Assembly: GCA_021821185.1 (NCBI GenBank)
Contig: JAKACU010000062.1
Coordinates: forward strand, 1 to 10,272
Direction: 5' to 3'
Source: Bacillota bacterium
Lineage (GTDB): Bacteria; Bacillota; Bacilli; Alicyclobacillales; SLC66
DNA: 10,272 nt
Numbering within the stretch: position 1 is the stretch's first letter; the number at the start of each line of letters is the position of its first letter. Shown one piece after another: positions 1 to 7,528 of the stretch. The notes beneath the pieces were generated by a model. That model searched no databases. It was not told where the DNA came from and saw only the letters and a list, made by a program, of their open reading frames with translations. The position numbers and the translations under genes were made by a program.

Positions 1-2695
1 AAAGCGGATCGGTATACAGTGTGAGACCTTCCACCGCCAGTTGTTCTGCGCGGGCCAAATACTTGGGATCGTTGGTGATGCGATACAGTAAAATATCCGC
101 CTGCAAAACGACGCCCGTGTCATATGTGAAAGGTGTGCCACTCACTTGTCCGGTGGTTGAAACACCATCGTTGTACAAGCCGTTGACGCCTTTCATATAA
201 GTGCGATCCCATTCGTATGCCTGTTCGCCAAAGGTGAGATACTGGGGATCTTTGGTGTCTAGGTATAACCTTAAAGCGGCGTCCATTACGGATCCAGTCG
301 CTGTTTGCGTTCTGCCGATGCGATTGGTATTGAAATATTCTCCGCCCGTTGGTACTTTCGACTTGCTCCATCCACTTGCCAAAAACGGAAACAGATTTTC
401 GGCCAGTTGCAGAAACTGCTGATTTCCTGTATCTGCATAGCTGCGCAAAAGATCGAGTGCTGTCCAGCCGTTATCATCGAAAAACGGCGTGCCTCCTCCC
501 TGGCTGATCACGTAGGAATCATACCCTGGCGGGTTCATCGCCGAGTTGTAATAGGCACTTAAACCGGTTGCAAGGTTTTTCAGTACTTCAGAAACATTTG
601 CCACGCCTGATAAAGCAGTGCTGCTTGCAGCCACACCGCCGAACGCCTGTGTGAACGGCCACAAATAGGAATACGTCCGGTCATGCGGCTGGACAACATT
701 ATTCTCATTGTACAGATTGGTGCCTGGCACGGCGTACACGGTTTGCATCGCCTGATACAACTCTTGCGCTGCAACCGTATAGTTCACCGATGCCTTTTGC
801 AAAGCCGCTGTTCCCCTATTGGCCCAGGTAAACATGGCAGCCAGAGTTGGCGCGTAATCCCCCGCATAACTGCCAATAGGCAGAGTGGTCATAAAAATTC
901 GTCCTGCTCCAATGTCCTTCCCGACCGCCACCGGCTGCCACGAAGAACCCACACGCCCGCTCGCAAAAACCGTGTAGCCGGGAGCGGAAGAATAGTATGT
1001 TGTAGTTGTGAGACTTGCCGCCGCATCATCGGGCGCTGCGTTTTGGGCCAATAGCCCACCGAGTGAATCTGTGAACTGCAGTTGGTCGATTTGCGTCGGT
1101 GATGGAGCAGTCTGCGCACCTAAAAAGGATAAAGGAACATCATCACCAGCATCGATGAAGCGGCCTCCCTGTTGCAGCCAAGTAAGAAATTGTGTCTGAT
1201 GGCTTGTAAAACTGGTCTTAAATCCGTTAGTGTAGGAGAATGTGCCGTTTGCTGCAATGACATCCTGAAAATCATTGAGTGAATTCCAAAAGGCGTTCAT
1301 GTTGTAAAACTGTTCTGCTTGATTCGGTTTGTACCAAAACAGCGTTACCCGATAACCCATCTGTGTGAGTTCATAAGCGACATTCATTTGCAAATTCGCT
1401 TCTGAAGTTCCACTTTTTGCTGGCTGACTCGCAGTAACGGTTGCAGAAGGACTGCCGACAAGCACGGCGATGCGTGGTCCGGATTGCATCGGAATCATTG
1501 GATCCAAGGTCGGTGTTGACGCAGTAAGTTGACTTATTGTACCATTTTCGGAAATCTGGGCTGAGTCCCATCCGAACCCAAGCATGTCATGCGTAAGCAG
1601 CGCATGTGTTGCTAAAAGATAGTGAGCCGTCACCAGCACACTGGACCCGTTGGGACCACTTGAAAACGAACCTGTTTCAGGGCCGACCGGCGGATGAGCG
1701 TGCGAACCAAAGCCCCCATCGGCATTTTGCAGTGTAAGTCCATAATTGTACTGTGTGACGGCAAGATCGGAAAGTCCTGCTCTGGCTGCTGCAATGGCAT
1801 AGTTAAAGGTGCTGACTCCGTCAATCCAATCCATGCCGGTAAAATACCCAGGTCCCGACTTAGCCCCAAATCCCATATACGCAAACGTAAGATCATTGGC
1901 CGCACCCACTTCACGCTGCGCTTGAACTTGTGGTGAAATACCCCACAAGGCTCCAGCGAGCACGTCGCTGGTTGACACGCGTGACACGCCATTATCTGCG
2001 TTTAACGCAGATGCACCGAGCTCCGCCGCGTGACTCCACAATTGCGATGAGTTCGCGTGTCCCGTTTGCGAAGCGAGGTATGCTCCGATTTGCAGCGCCC
2101 GGATTGCAATGGCGTTACTCTGTGCGCCTGGCACGCCGCCGGCATCTGAAAAAACGCCAGTATTTTTACTCTGCAAACCAAGAAGACAACTTATCCCCAA
2201 CTTCATTTCAGGGAAATAAGCACTACTCGATCCGCCATTTACATATTCGACCTCACCGACCGCCCACAGCGCGAGCGCCGTGTCCCGCAGATCGGATGGT
2301 CCTGAACTTCCCGGGACAGCTCCCCATCCTCCATCACTATTCTGATTTTTCAAGAGCCATGCGGCAATGCCCTGTGCGGCACTTGCTTGCCCATTGATCC
2401 CAAGGGCAACAGCCGCATAGGCGGTGTCTGCGGTGGAGGCCGGCTGCCCTGAGCCCGAGAGAACGGCACCGCTCGTTTGTACTTTGCTGCTTAGGTAACC
2501 GATGGCTTTCTGATAACTTGTCAGGTAGCTGCTAGGTGAGGTAGCTAGGATCGTCAGCGGCTGAGATTGTATCCCGAATGGAAAATTTGGTGCGTCGTCC
2601 ATTCGTTTGCCTACAGAAGCGGCGGCAGGAAGAGAGGATGTCATCACCAGAATCAGGGCCGCCAAGCTCACCGTGATCTTAGAAGAGCGTTTCAT
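1..2695 (-). CDS. Large secreted multidomain protein: terpene-cyclase-like repeats, GATase-like region and C-terminal GH76 domain (partial, cut by the window edge)
   Basis: The frame is open without a stop from ATG at 2695 to the window edge, giving at least 898 residues; the C terminus is missing. GGAGG lies 6 bases before the ATG. Residues 1-27 form a signal peptide (basic MKRSSK, hydrophobic core, AAAS), so the protein is secreted. Residues about 60-380 carry alpha/alpha-barrel repeats with prenyltransferase/squalene-cyclase style motifs, QNSDGGWG (118-125) and QNADGGFG (323-330). Residues about 406-640 look like a Rossmann or class I GATase-like fold (GPRIAVLVG, then a QQGGRFIDAGDD stretch). 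From about 655 a glycoside hydrolase family 76 domain starts, with the catalytic-type FFDDNGW motif at 738-744 (D740, D741). GH76 enzymes include endo-alpha-1,6-mannanases. The gene follows another GH76 gene by 37 bases, so it is probably the last or a late gene of the same operon. Domain names come from motifs only, and the substrate is inferred. Confidence 0.85.
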   Translation of the reverse strand, partial: MKRSSKITVSLAALILVMTSSLPAAASVGKRMDDAPNFPFGIQSQPLTILATSPSSYLTSYQKAIGYLSSKVQTSGAVLSGSGQPASTADTAYAAVALGINGQASAAQGIAAWLLKNQNSDGGWGAVPGSSGPSDLRDTALALWAVGEVEYVNGGSSSAYFPEMKLGISCLLGLQSKNTGVFSDAGGVPGAQSNAIAIRALQIGAYLASQTGHANSSQLWSHAAELGASALNADNGVSRVSTSDVLAGALWGISPQVQAQREVGAANDLTFAYMGFGAKSGPGYFTGMDWIDGVSTFNYAIAAARAGLSDLAVTQYNYGLTLQNADGGFGSHAHPPVGPETGSFSSGPNGSSVLVTAHYLLATHALLTHDMLGFGWDSAQISENGTISQLTASTPTLDPMIPMQSGPRIAVLVGSPSATVTASQPAKSGTSEANLQMNVAYELTQMGYRVTLFWYKPNQAEQFYNMNAFWNSLNDFQDVIAANGTFSYTNGFKTSFTSHQTQFLTWLQQGGRFIDAGDDVPLSFLGAQTAPSPTQIDQLQFTDSLGGLLAQNAAPDDAAASLTTTTYYSSAPGYTVFASGRVGSSWQPVAVGKDIGAGRIFMTTLPIGSYAGDYAPTLAAMFTWANRGTAALQKASVNYTVAAQELYQAMQTVYAVPGTNLYNENNVVQPHDRTYSYLWPFTQAFGGVAASSTALSGVANVSEVLKNLATGLSAYYNSAMNPPGYDSYVISQGGGTPFFDDNGWTALDLLRSYADTGNQQFLQLAENLFPFLASGWSKSKVPTGGEYFNTNRIGRTQTATGSVMDAALRLYLDTKDPQYLTFGEQAYEWDRTYMKGVNGLYNDGVSTTGQVSGTPFTYDTGVVLQADILLYRITNDPKYLARAEQLAVEGLTLYTDPL

Positions 2696-2732
2696 ATCAA
2701 TCCTCCATCATCGATTCTTTCATAGACACATC

Positions 2733-3860
2733 CTAGTTTCCGATCGTGCCTTTTTGCAGACCGGCGATTTGATTGAGTAAAAAGATTCCACTCAGCTCTG
2801 TGCTCATATCAATGATGTCACCCTGCGCAGGTGTCTTGGAATTAGCCCAATTGGACGCAAATATTCCGTCCGGTGTGCGATCATGCAACCAGATGTTCTG
2901 TGCGTTGGCCTCCAGCACCCTCCGGTAGATTGTCTCTTTAGGAAAGTCTCGAACCATCCATGACAAATAACGGACATAAATCCCCTTAAACAGGCCACCG
3001 TCACCCTGTCCCGTTGGCGTCAAAAGAAGCGAGGGCGCATGCGTAAAGACGGCAATTGACCGCTTGGCCACAAGTTGTGCATGGTTAAGATAACCCGTCT
3101 GGTGAGTATCCTGCCATAGCTTCAAAGAGGCTCCGAGCACTGTTCCATAGTTGTAGGTATACTGCGCCGTATTCAATTGATTACCCTGAAGTCCATCCCA
3201 TACCATTCCATTTTTAGAAACAAGATGGGACCATTCCCACGCATAAATTTGCTCAGCCTCGACCAAATCCTGGTGATTGTGGGTCACAGCATACAGGTCA
3301 GCGCCAAGAAGGGCAGCAGGAGCATTCGCAGGCGTATTTCGATACGTAGAACCGGTGCGATTCCAGATGATTCCGCCTTTTTTCTGCCAACCGTGACCAT
3401 AGATGTCGGCAAAAAGTACCTCAGCCACCTGGAGGTACTGTTTATTGCCCGTGGCTCGATAAGCGTGCAGCATACCAAGCCCCATCCAGTCCTCATCGTC
3501 AAAATAGGAAGTGACCGCGCTCCCGTCGACTGCAATCCTCTGATACATCAATTGAATGTACTTAGCGCAATCCGTCGTCAGGTGAAGTTGTACACCTTCT
3601 GCCAAAGCGTCGATCGCGTTGGCTTGCCACCAGTAATTAGTCCCAGACTGTGGATAAGGATAAGTGTTATAAAACAGATTGTTGTCAGATTGCCAGTAAT
3701 GCTTTACGAAATCTTGCATCGCGATATTCGCTCTTTGCATCGCCAAGGAGTTGGATGCCGTGGCATCCACTGATGCGGCAATTGCTGGTGCAACGCTGCT
3801 GGCGAATGCCGCGAACACGCTTACAAGCCCGAATCCCACACGCACCCACACATTTTGCAA
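2733..3860 (-). CDS. Secreted glycoside hydrolase family 76 protein (predicted alpha-1,6-mannanase)
   Basis: This is a GH76 protein, a family whose known members cut alpha-1,6-mannan chains by a retaining mechanism using an Asp pair. The pair sits in SYFDDEDW (D121, D122 from the start chosen here). Other matching stretches are TNYWWQANAIDAL, RNTPANAPAALLGADLY, TYNYGTVLGASLKLW and GGLFKGIYVRYLSWMVRDF, so the domain looks complete. An N-terminal signal peptide (VRVGFGLVSVFAAFASS, then APAIAAS) implies export. I chose TTG at 3860 because GAGGTGA lies 5 bases upstream; the ATG at 3884 would add 8 polar residues and has no ribosome binding site. It lies downstream of the solute-binding protein, past a terminator, and upstream of a second GH76-containing gene. 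The enzyme probably generates oligosaccharides for the linked ABC importer; the exact polymer is not shown by the sequence. Confidence 0.88.
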   Translation of the reverse strand: MQNVWVRVGFGLVSVFAAFASSVAPAIAASVDATASNSLAMQRANIAMQDFVKHYWQSDNNLFYNTYPYPQSGTNYWWQANAIDALAEGVQLHLTTDCAKYIQLMYQRIAVDGSAVTSYFDDEDWMGLGMLHAYRATGNKQYLQVAEVLFADIYGHGWQKKGGIIWNRTGSTYRNTPANAPAALLGADLYAVTHNHQDLVEAEQIYAWEWSHLVSKNGMVWDGLQGNQLNTAQYTYNYGTVLGASLKLWQDTHQTGYLNHAQLVAKRSIAVFTHAPSLLLTPTGQGDGGLFKGIYVRYLSWMVRDFPKETIYRRVLEANAQNIWLHDRTPDGIFASNWANSKTPAQGDIIDMSTELSGIFLLNQIAGLQKGTIGN

Positions 3861-3865
3861 ATGGC

Positions 3866-3872
3866 TCACCTC
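3866..3872 (-). promoter_or_regulatory. Ribosome binding site that places the GH76 start at TTG
   Basis: GAGGTGA on the minus strand lies 5 bases before TTG at 3860..3858. It falls inside the longer reading frame that begins at ATG 3884, and that ATG is preceded by GACAAGCAA with no Shine-Dalgarno match. The TTG start also puts a basic residue and the hydrophobic core in the normal place for a signal peptide. Confidence 0.6.
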
Positions 3873-3893
3873 ACATTTCTGCATTTGCTTGTC

Positions 3894-3929
3894 AAAAAAC
3901 GGAGGTCGATAAAGATCAACCTCCGTTTT
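3894..3929 (-). terminator. Rho-independent terminator after the solute-binding protein gene
   Basis: A perfect 11-bp inverted repeat (AAAACGGAGGT and ACCTCCGTTTT, loop of 12 bases) starts 19 bases past the binding-protein stop codon. On the minus strand it is followed by six T residues (3899..3894). It lies inside the operon, so read-through is probably what feeds the downstream GH76 genes, because no clear promoter is visible in the 34 bases before the GH76 start. Confidence 0.85.
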
Positions 3930-3947
3930 CGTTCGTGAATCATTTAC

Positions 3948-5264
3948 TCAATGATGATTCATCTTGATCACGCTGTTAATCTGCGTGGTCATTTGTTGCA
4001 ATGTCGAAATAGGCGTTTGATCTGTCAAAAGGTTGTTCCAGTCAGCACTGATAAACTGATTGGCTTGGTTTGCCCATGTTTCAAGGAAACGCACAGGTTG
4101 TTTTCCAGGTGCATCCAGCATCCAGTTCATGCCGGCCACGATATCCTTGTGTCCGGAGGCAAGCAGCACGTGGTAGTATGGCCCACTGGAGGGCTTATAG
4201 GCAGGTGGTGCAACCGGCGCGCCTGGAAGCGATTGCGCATATTGAGTGGTATCAAGATATTGGATCACCTTGAAAACAGCAGCGGGATTCTTCACGTTTT
4301 TGGGACTGGCCCAGCCCACACAGTCATAGATTGTACTTGGTCTTTTCACGATTGGGTTGGCGACAAATCCCCAGTTGAGATTCTTCGGAGCGCCGGGTCC
4401 AACCATCTGTTCTGCGTTCCATTGACCGGCAGCCCACATGGGAAGCTTGCCCTCAAGGAACAGGCTTTCATCGTTGCCGTTACTAAAGTTCGGTCCTGTC
4501 ACCGCACCGCTCTTGATGTACTTTTGGAAGAGCTTCAAGCCCTGCACAAATTGCGGGCCAGCCGTCACGAAGGTGGCATTTGTGATCGAGTTGGCAAAAG
4601 GCATGCCGCCGGCAGAAAACGCATAGACACCCAGGTTGAACGGCTGATCCGGCGTATTGTATAATCCATACTGATGGATTCCATCCACGGTTCCCGATAG
4701 TTTTTGAGCGTCGTTGAACATCTCCTGATATGTCCAGCCATTATTCGGAAATGGAATGTGAGCCTTTTCAAAAAGTGTCTTGTTATAGAAGATGCCATAT
4801 ACGTTCATCAACGATGGCAGTCCATAGAGCGCGCCGTTTGCTTCCCAGTTTACGACCGCGCCCGGGTAGAAGTGGTTGAGGAATCCCGGAATCTGTTTTG
4901 CCTGCGGAAGATAATTGTACAACAATCCCTGTGCGCCCCATTGTTGTTCATTATCATTCCCGAGTTCAAAAATATCCGGTGCCTGACCGGCTGCGATCAT
5001 TGAGTTCAGTTTTGTTCCATAGTCTTGCAGCGGGCTTGGAACAAGTTGAATTTTTATGCCGGGATTTGCTTTCTCAAATTTAGCCATGGAAAGCATAATC
5101 TGTTGATTGGTTTGCGGATTCTCCCACGTGAGCAAGGTGACCGTCACGGGTTGGGATGAATGTTTGGCATGTACTGTTGCTCCGGTAGCAAATACGGGAC
5201 TGGATGTGATGCCGGCCATCAGCAGCGCGACGCCGGTCAGGCCGAGTGATTTCCAATTTTTCAC
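3948..5264 (-). CDS. ABC transporter family 1 extracellular sugar-binding protein, without lipobox
   Basis: This 438-residue protein is a carbohydrate-type family 1 solute-binding protein, the part of an ABC importer that captures oligosaccharide outside the membrane and hands it to the permeases. Family features are VTVTLLTWENP at the start of the mature chain (about 40-50), MIAAGQAPDIFELGN (about 89-103), and YGLPSLMNVYGIFYNKTLFEKAHIPFP (about 147-173). The start is GTG, with AAGGGGG about 10 bases upstream and an in-frame TAA just before that, so no earlier start is possible. The signal peptide (residues 1-27) ends in a signal peptidase I style VFA-T site. There is no cysteine near it, so the usual Gram-positive lipid anchor is missing. 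It follows the two permeases after a 120-base gap and ends before a strong terminator, as expected for a highly expressed binding protein. Confidence 0.93.
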   Translation of the reverse strand: MKNWKSLGLTGVALLMAGITSSPVFATGATVHAKHSSQPVTVTLLTWENPQTNQQIMLSMAKFEKANPGIKIQLVPSPLQDYGTKLNSMIAAGQAPDIFELGNDNEQQWGAQGLLYNYLPQAKQIPGFLNHFYPGAVVNWEANGALYGLPSLMNVYGIFYNKTLFEKAHIPFPNNGWTYQEMFNDAQKLSGTVDGIHQYGLYNTPDQPFNLGVYAFSAGGMPFANSITNATFVTAGPQFVQGLKLFQKYIKSGAVTGPNFSNGNDESLFLEGKLPMWAAGQWNAEQMVGPGAPKNLNWGFVANPIVKRPSTIYDCVGWASPKNVKNPAAVFKVIQYLDTTQYAQSLPGAPVAPPAYKPSSGPYYHVLLASGHKDIVAGMNWMLDAPGKQPVRFLETWANQANQFISADWNNLLTDQTPISTLQQMTTQINSVIKMNHH

Positions 5265-5384
5265 GGTATGATTTCCCCCTTAATTGATGATGTTTGTATC
5301 AAGACTTGTCGCCTGGATCTCGAAAACTGCTGACCACTTTGAGGTTGAACGCCTGGCATCCCCCCTTTCAGCCAACCGATAACA

Positions 5385-6299
5385 TCATTTCAGTCCGGAA
5401 GCGTTCAAAGTCCCCAATCCTTGCATGAAATACTTTTGCGCTACGAAGAACACGATAACCATCGGCAGCATATAAATCAGGTCCGCTGCCATAAAGAGAT
5501 TCCACGGTGTGTAGTAGTTGCCGATATACGTGGCCATCGCAACTGACAACGTCCACAGCTTTGGATTAATGACATAGATGAGAGGTTGCAGGTAATCATT
5601 CCACGAACCCTGAAAGGCAAAAATAATCATCGTCACAATCATAGGCTTGGACATCGGAACCAACACTCTTGTAAGAATTTGCAAATGATTGGCCCCGTCA
5701 ATTTTCGCCGCTTCATCATATGAGGTAGAAATTGTACTGAAGTATTGTCGGGCTAGAAACATAAAGAACGGATTACCAAAATACGCTGGCACAATGAGCG
5801 GCAGCCATGTGTTATACCAACCCAGCATGGAGTACAGATGAAAAACAGGAATCATCCCAACGACACCAGGCAACATCATGCTTCCGATAAATAGATAGAA
5901 CCACAATTTGCGCCCCGGGAACCGAATGCGGGAAATTCCATAACCGACGATCACGGAACTCGTCACCGCCCCGATGGTATGTAATACGGCGATGATCACA
6001 GAGTTCATAAACACACGCCAAAAATCGATTTGTTGTGTTCCCGTAACGAAATTCGACCAATTGAACTGTTTGGGCAGCCAAACGGGCGGGATCTCAAACA
6101 CCTCGGCGTTACTCTTGAGCGCTACCGTCAGCATCCACAACAACGGGAGAATCATCCATACAGCGCCAAAGCACAAAACGATAAAACGAATGATATCTCC
6201 AGGTGAATAGCGGCGTTTGACTCTCCCGAATTTCAGACGTTGCGATTTATGAACTGGCGGTATACGCTGCAACTGCGATGCCTGTGAGTCCACACTCAC
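5385..6299 (-). CDS. ABC sugar transporter permease, MalG/MsmG type
   Basis: This is one of the two membrane subunits of the importer, about 304 residues from the chosen start. The family's EAA loop, which docks onto the ATPase, is clear: EAAKIDGANHLQILTRVLVP at about 196-215, close to the membrane segment containing FQGSWNDYLQPLIYV, which is typical of MalG-like subunits. About six hydrophobic segments are visible, with N- and C-terminal ends rich in polar and basic residues. The C-terminal QKYFMQGLGTLNASGLK resembles the usual MalG ending (KYFVxGLTAGAVK type). I prefer GTG at 6299 because GGAGG lies 7 bases upstream. ATG at 6305 is in frame but only 1 base from that ribosome binding site, and TTG at 6332 has only a weak one. 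It lies 42 bases after the partner permease. Confidence 0.92.
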   Translation of the reverse strand: MSVDSQASQLQRIPPVHKSQRLKFGRVKRRYSPGDIIRFIVLCFGAVWMILPLLWMLTVALKSNAEVFEIPPVWLPKQFNWSNFVTGTQQIDFWRVFMNSVIIAVLHTIGAVTSSVIVGYGISRIRFPGRKLWFYLFIGSMMLPGVVGMIPVFHLYSMLGWYNTWLPLIVPAYFGNPFFMFLARQYFSTISTSYDEAAKIDGANHLQILTRVLVPMSKPMIVTMIIFAFQGSWNDYLQPLIYVINPKLWTLSVAMATYIGNYYTPWNLFMAADLIYMLPMVIVFFVAQKYFMQGLGTLNASGLK

Positions 6300-6341
6300 A
6301 TCCATCCCTCCCCAAACAACTTGACACTGCAAAGTTCCCTG

Positions 6342-7277
6342 TTAATTTCCTTGATCATTCTCGTAATACACGAACGTGTTAGAAAACTTGAAGATAAAAA
6401 TCGTAAAGAACATGATGATAATGAACAATACCCAGACCTGTGCTTCAGCATAGCCGAACTGCTGCCCGTTAAACGCGTTATTCCATATGCTGTAGTTAAA
6501 TAGGTCCGTCGCAAAGTTTGGACCCCCTTTAGTAAGCACCTGCGCCTGGTTGAACGCCTGAAAGGCGCCAATGATTCCGGTGATCAATTGCAAGAAAAGA
6601 ATCGGTGTAATCATAGGAACGGTAATAGTCCAAAAGCTTCTGAATCGGCTTGCCCCATCGACTTGCGCAGCTTCATACAACTCGGCAGGGACGGATTGCA
6701 ACCCGGCTAGGAAGATGATCATGGTTCCCCCGACACCCCACAGTCCGATGATCACAATGGAGATCAAGGCTGTACCCTGACCTTGCAACCACTGGCTGGC
6801 CGGCAAGCCAAACACGTGCAAAATCTGATTGGCTAATCCATATTGCGGATTATAGATGAAATCCCAAAGTGTCAAACTGGCCACTGATGGAAGGACAACC
6901 GGCAAGTAATAGATGGTGCGAAGGATCTTAATGCCCGGCAGATGTTTGTTGAGAAGCACTGCCAGAAAAAGTCCGAGCAAAAGTCCGCCTGGCACACTCA
7001 TCAGAACATACAATCCTGTCGCTTCCAAGGAAGGCCAGAACGAAGGATCGGTCGTAAACATGTAGATAAAATTTTGAAATCCTACAAATTGCGGAGCATT
7101 CCAACCGCTCCATTGCGTCATCGCATAATAAATCGAGGAAATAAGCGGATAAGCGACAAAGGTTGAAAAGCCGATAATGGAGGGTAATATAAACAGATAC
7201 CCCGCAATACCGTCGCGAACTTTCAAGCGACTCCATGAACGACGCTTCTTGCTGATCACCACGGACAACCATCCCAC
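6342..7277 (-). CDS. ABC sugar transporter permease, MalF/MsmF type
   Basis: This is the first gene of the carbohydrate operon and the second membrane subunit of the importer (311 residues from the longest start). It begins with a basic tail (KKRRSWSRLKVRDG) followed by GYLFILPSIIGFSTFVAYPL, the standard opening of UgpA/MsmF-type permeases. The EAA loop is EAAQVDGASRFRSFWTITVP at about 202-221, and the later AFNQAQVLTKGGPNFATDLF stretch matches the TxGGPxxxT motif of MalF-like subunits. The exact start is uncertain: GTG 7277, TTG 7268 and GTG 7262 are all near a G-rich stretch (CTGGGGGTGGG). A sigma-A-type promoter and a cre-like site lie upstream. Confidence 0.92.
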   Translation of the reverse strand: MGWLSVVISKKRRSWSRLKVRDGIAGYLFILPSIIGFSTFVAYPLISSIYYAMTQWSGWNAPQFVGFQNFIYMFTTDPSFWPSLEATGLYVLMSVPGGLLLGLFLAVLLNKHLPGIKILRTIYYLPVVLPSVASLTLWDFIYNPQYGLANQILHVFGLPASQWLQGQGTALISIVIIGLWGVGGTMIIFLAGLQSVPAELYEAAQVDGASRFRSFWTITVPMITPILFLQLITGIIGAFQAFNQAQVLTKGGPNFATDLFNYSIWNNAFNGQQFGYAEAQVWVLFIIIMFFTIFIFKFSNTFVYYENDQGN

Positions 7278-7289
7278 CCCCAGCCCACT

Positions 7290-7305
7290 ATGATAACGCT
7301 TTCTG
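7290..7305 (-). promoter_or_regulatory. cre-like operator (CcpA-type) in the operon leader
   Basis: The minus strand reads CAGAAAGCGTTATCAT. Against the CcpA consensus WTGNAARCGNWWWCAW, all fixed positions agree except the first two. The site lies about 13 bases before the first permease start and about 93 bases past the -10 element, so it could act as a transcription roadblock giving glucose repression. A LacI-family operator with the same CG-centred shape is an alternative. Confidence 0.5.
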
Positions 7306-7397
7306 TGAGCAAATTCGTCCGAACATTGTGCACCCCTCTCGTAGCTATCGGTCTATCGGAAAACTTGTTGCAACATATGAATCATGAATCTATTACG

Positions 7398-7440
7398 AAT
7401 ATATACATCATTATATTGTTTGTCAATATGATTATGTCAA
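7398..7440 (-). promoter_or_regulatory. Sigma-A-type promoter of the carbohydrate operon
   Basis: The minus strand shows TTGACA (7426..7421), a 17-base gap and TATATT (7403..7398), a near-consensus promoter. A second TTGACA (7440..7435) pairs with TATAAT (7415..7410) at a less favourable 19-base gap. Transcription would begin near 7391, leaving a leader of about 115 bases before the MalF-like permease. Confidence 0.7.
7413..7429. repeat. Inverted repeat over the promoter -35 element (candidate operator)
   Basis: ATATTG and CAATAT form perfect 6-base arms separated by TTTGT. The right arm overlaps the downstream TTGACA and the left arm overlaps the alternative TATAAT. A protein bound here would block RNA polymerase, so this is a candidate repressor site for the sugar operon. 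The AT-rich surroundings make a chance match possible. Confidence 0.4.
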
Positions 7441-7528
7441 ATATGATGATGCAGTCAAAAATCAGCCGTCAACCTAATTGCAAATACTCCTATAGCCTTA
7501 CTTGGCGTGGCGTAATCGGTTTTGCCAA

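Noticed and set aside
1..2695. Many short ORFs on both strands suggested a decayed or frameshifted region.
   Set aside because: Translating the minus strand codon by codon from ATG 2695 gives one continuous frame to the window edge with coherent domains, so the short ORFs are shadows.
3177..3773. A 198-codon plus-strand ORF.
   Set aside because: It is antisense to the GH76 gene and has no recognisable domain or ribosome binding site.
3951..4664. A 237-codon plus-strand ORF.
   Set aside because: It is antisense to the well-supported binding-protein gene and its composition looks like a reverse-frame shadow.
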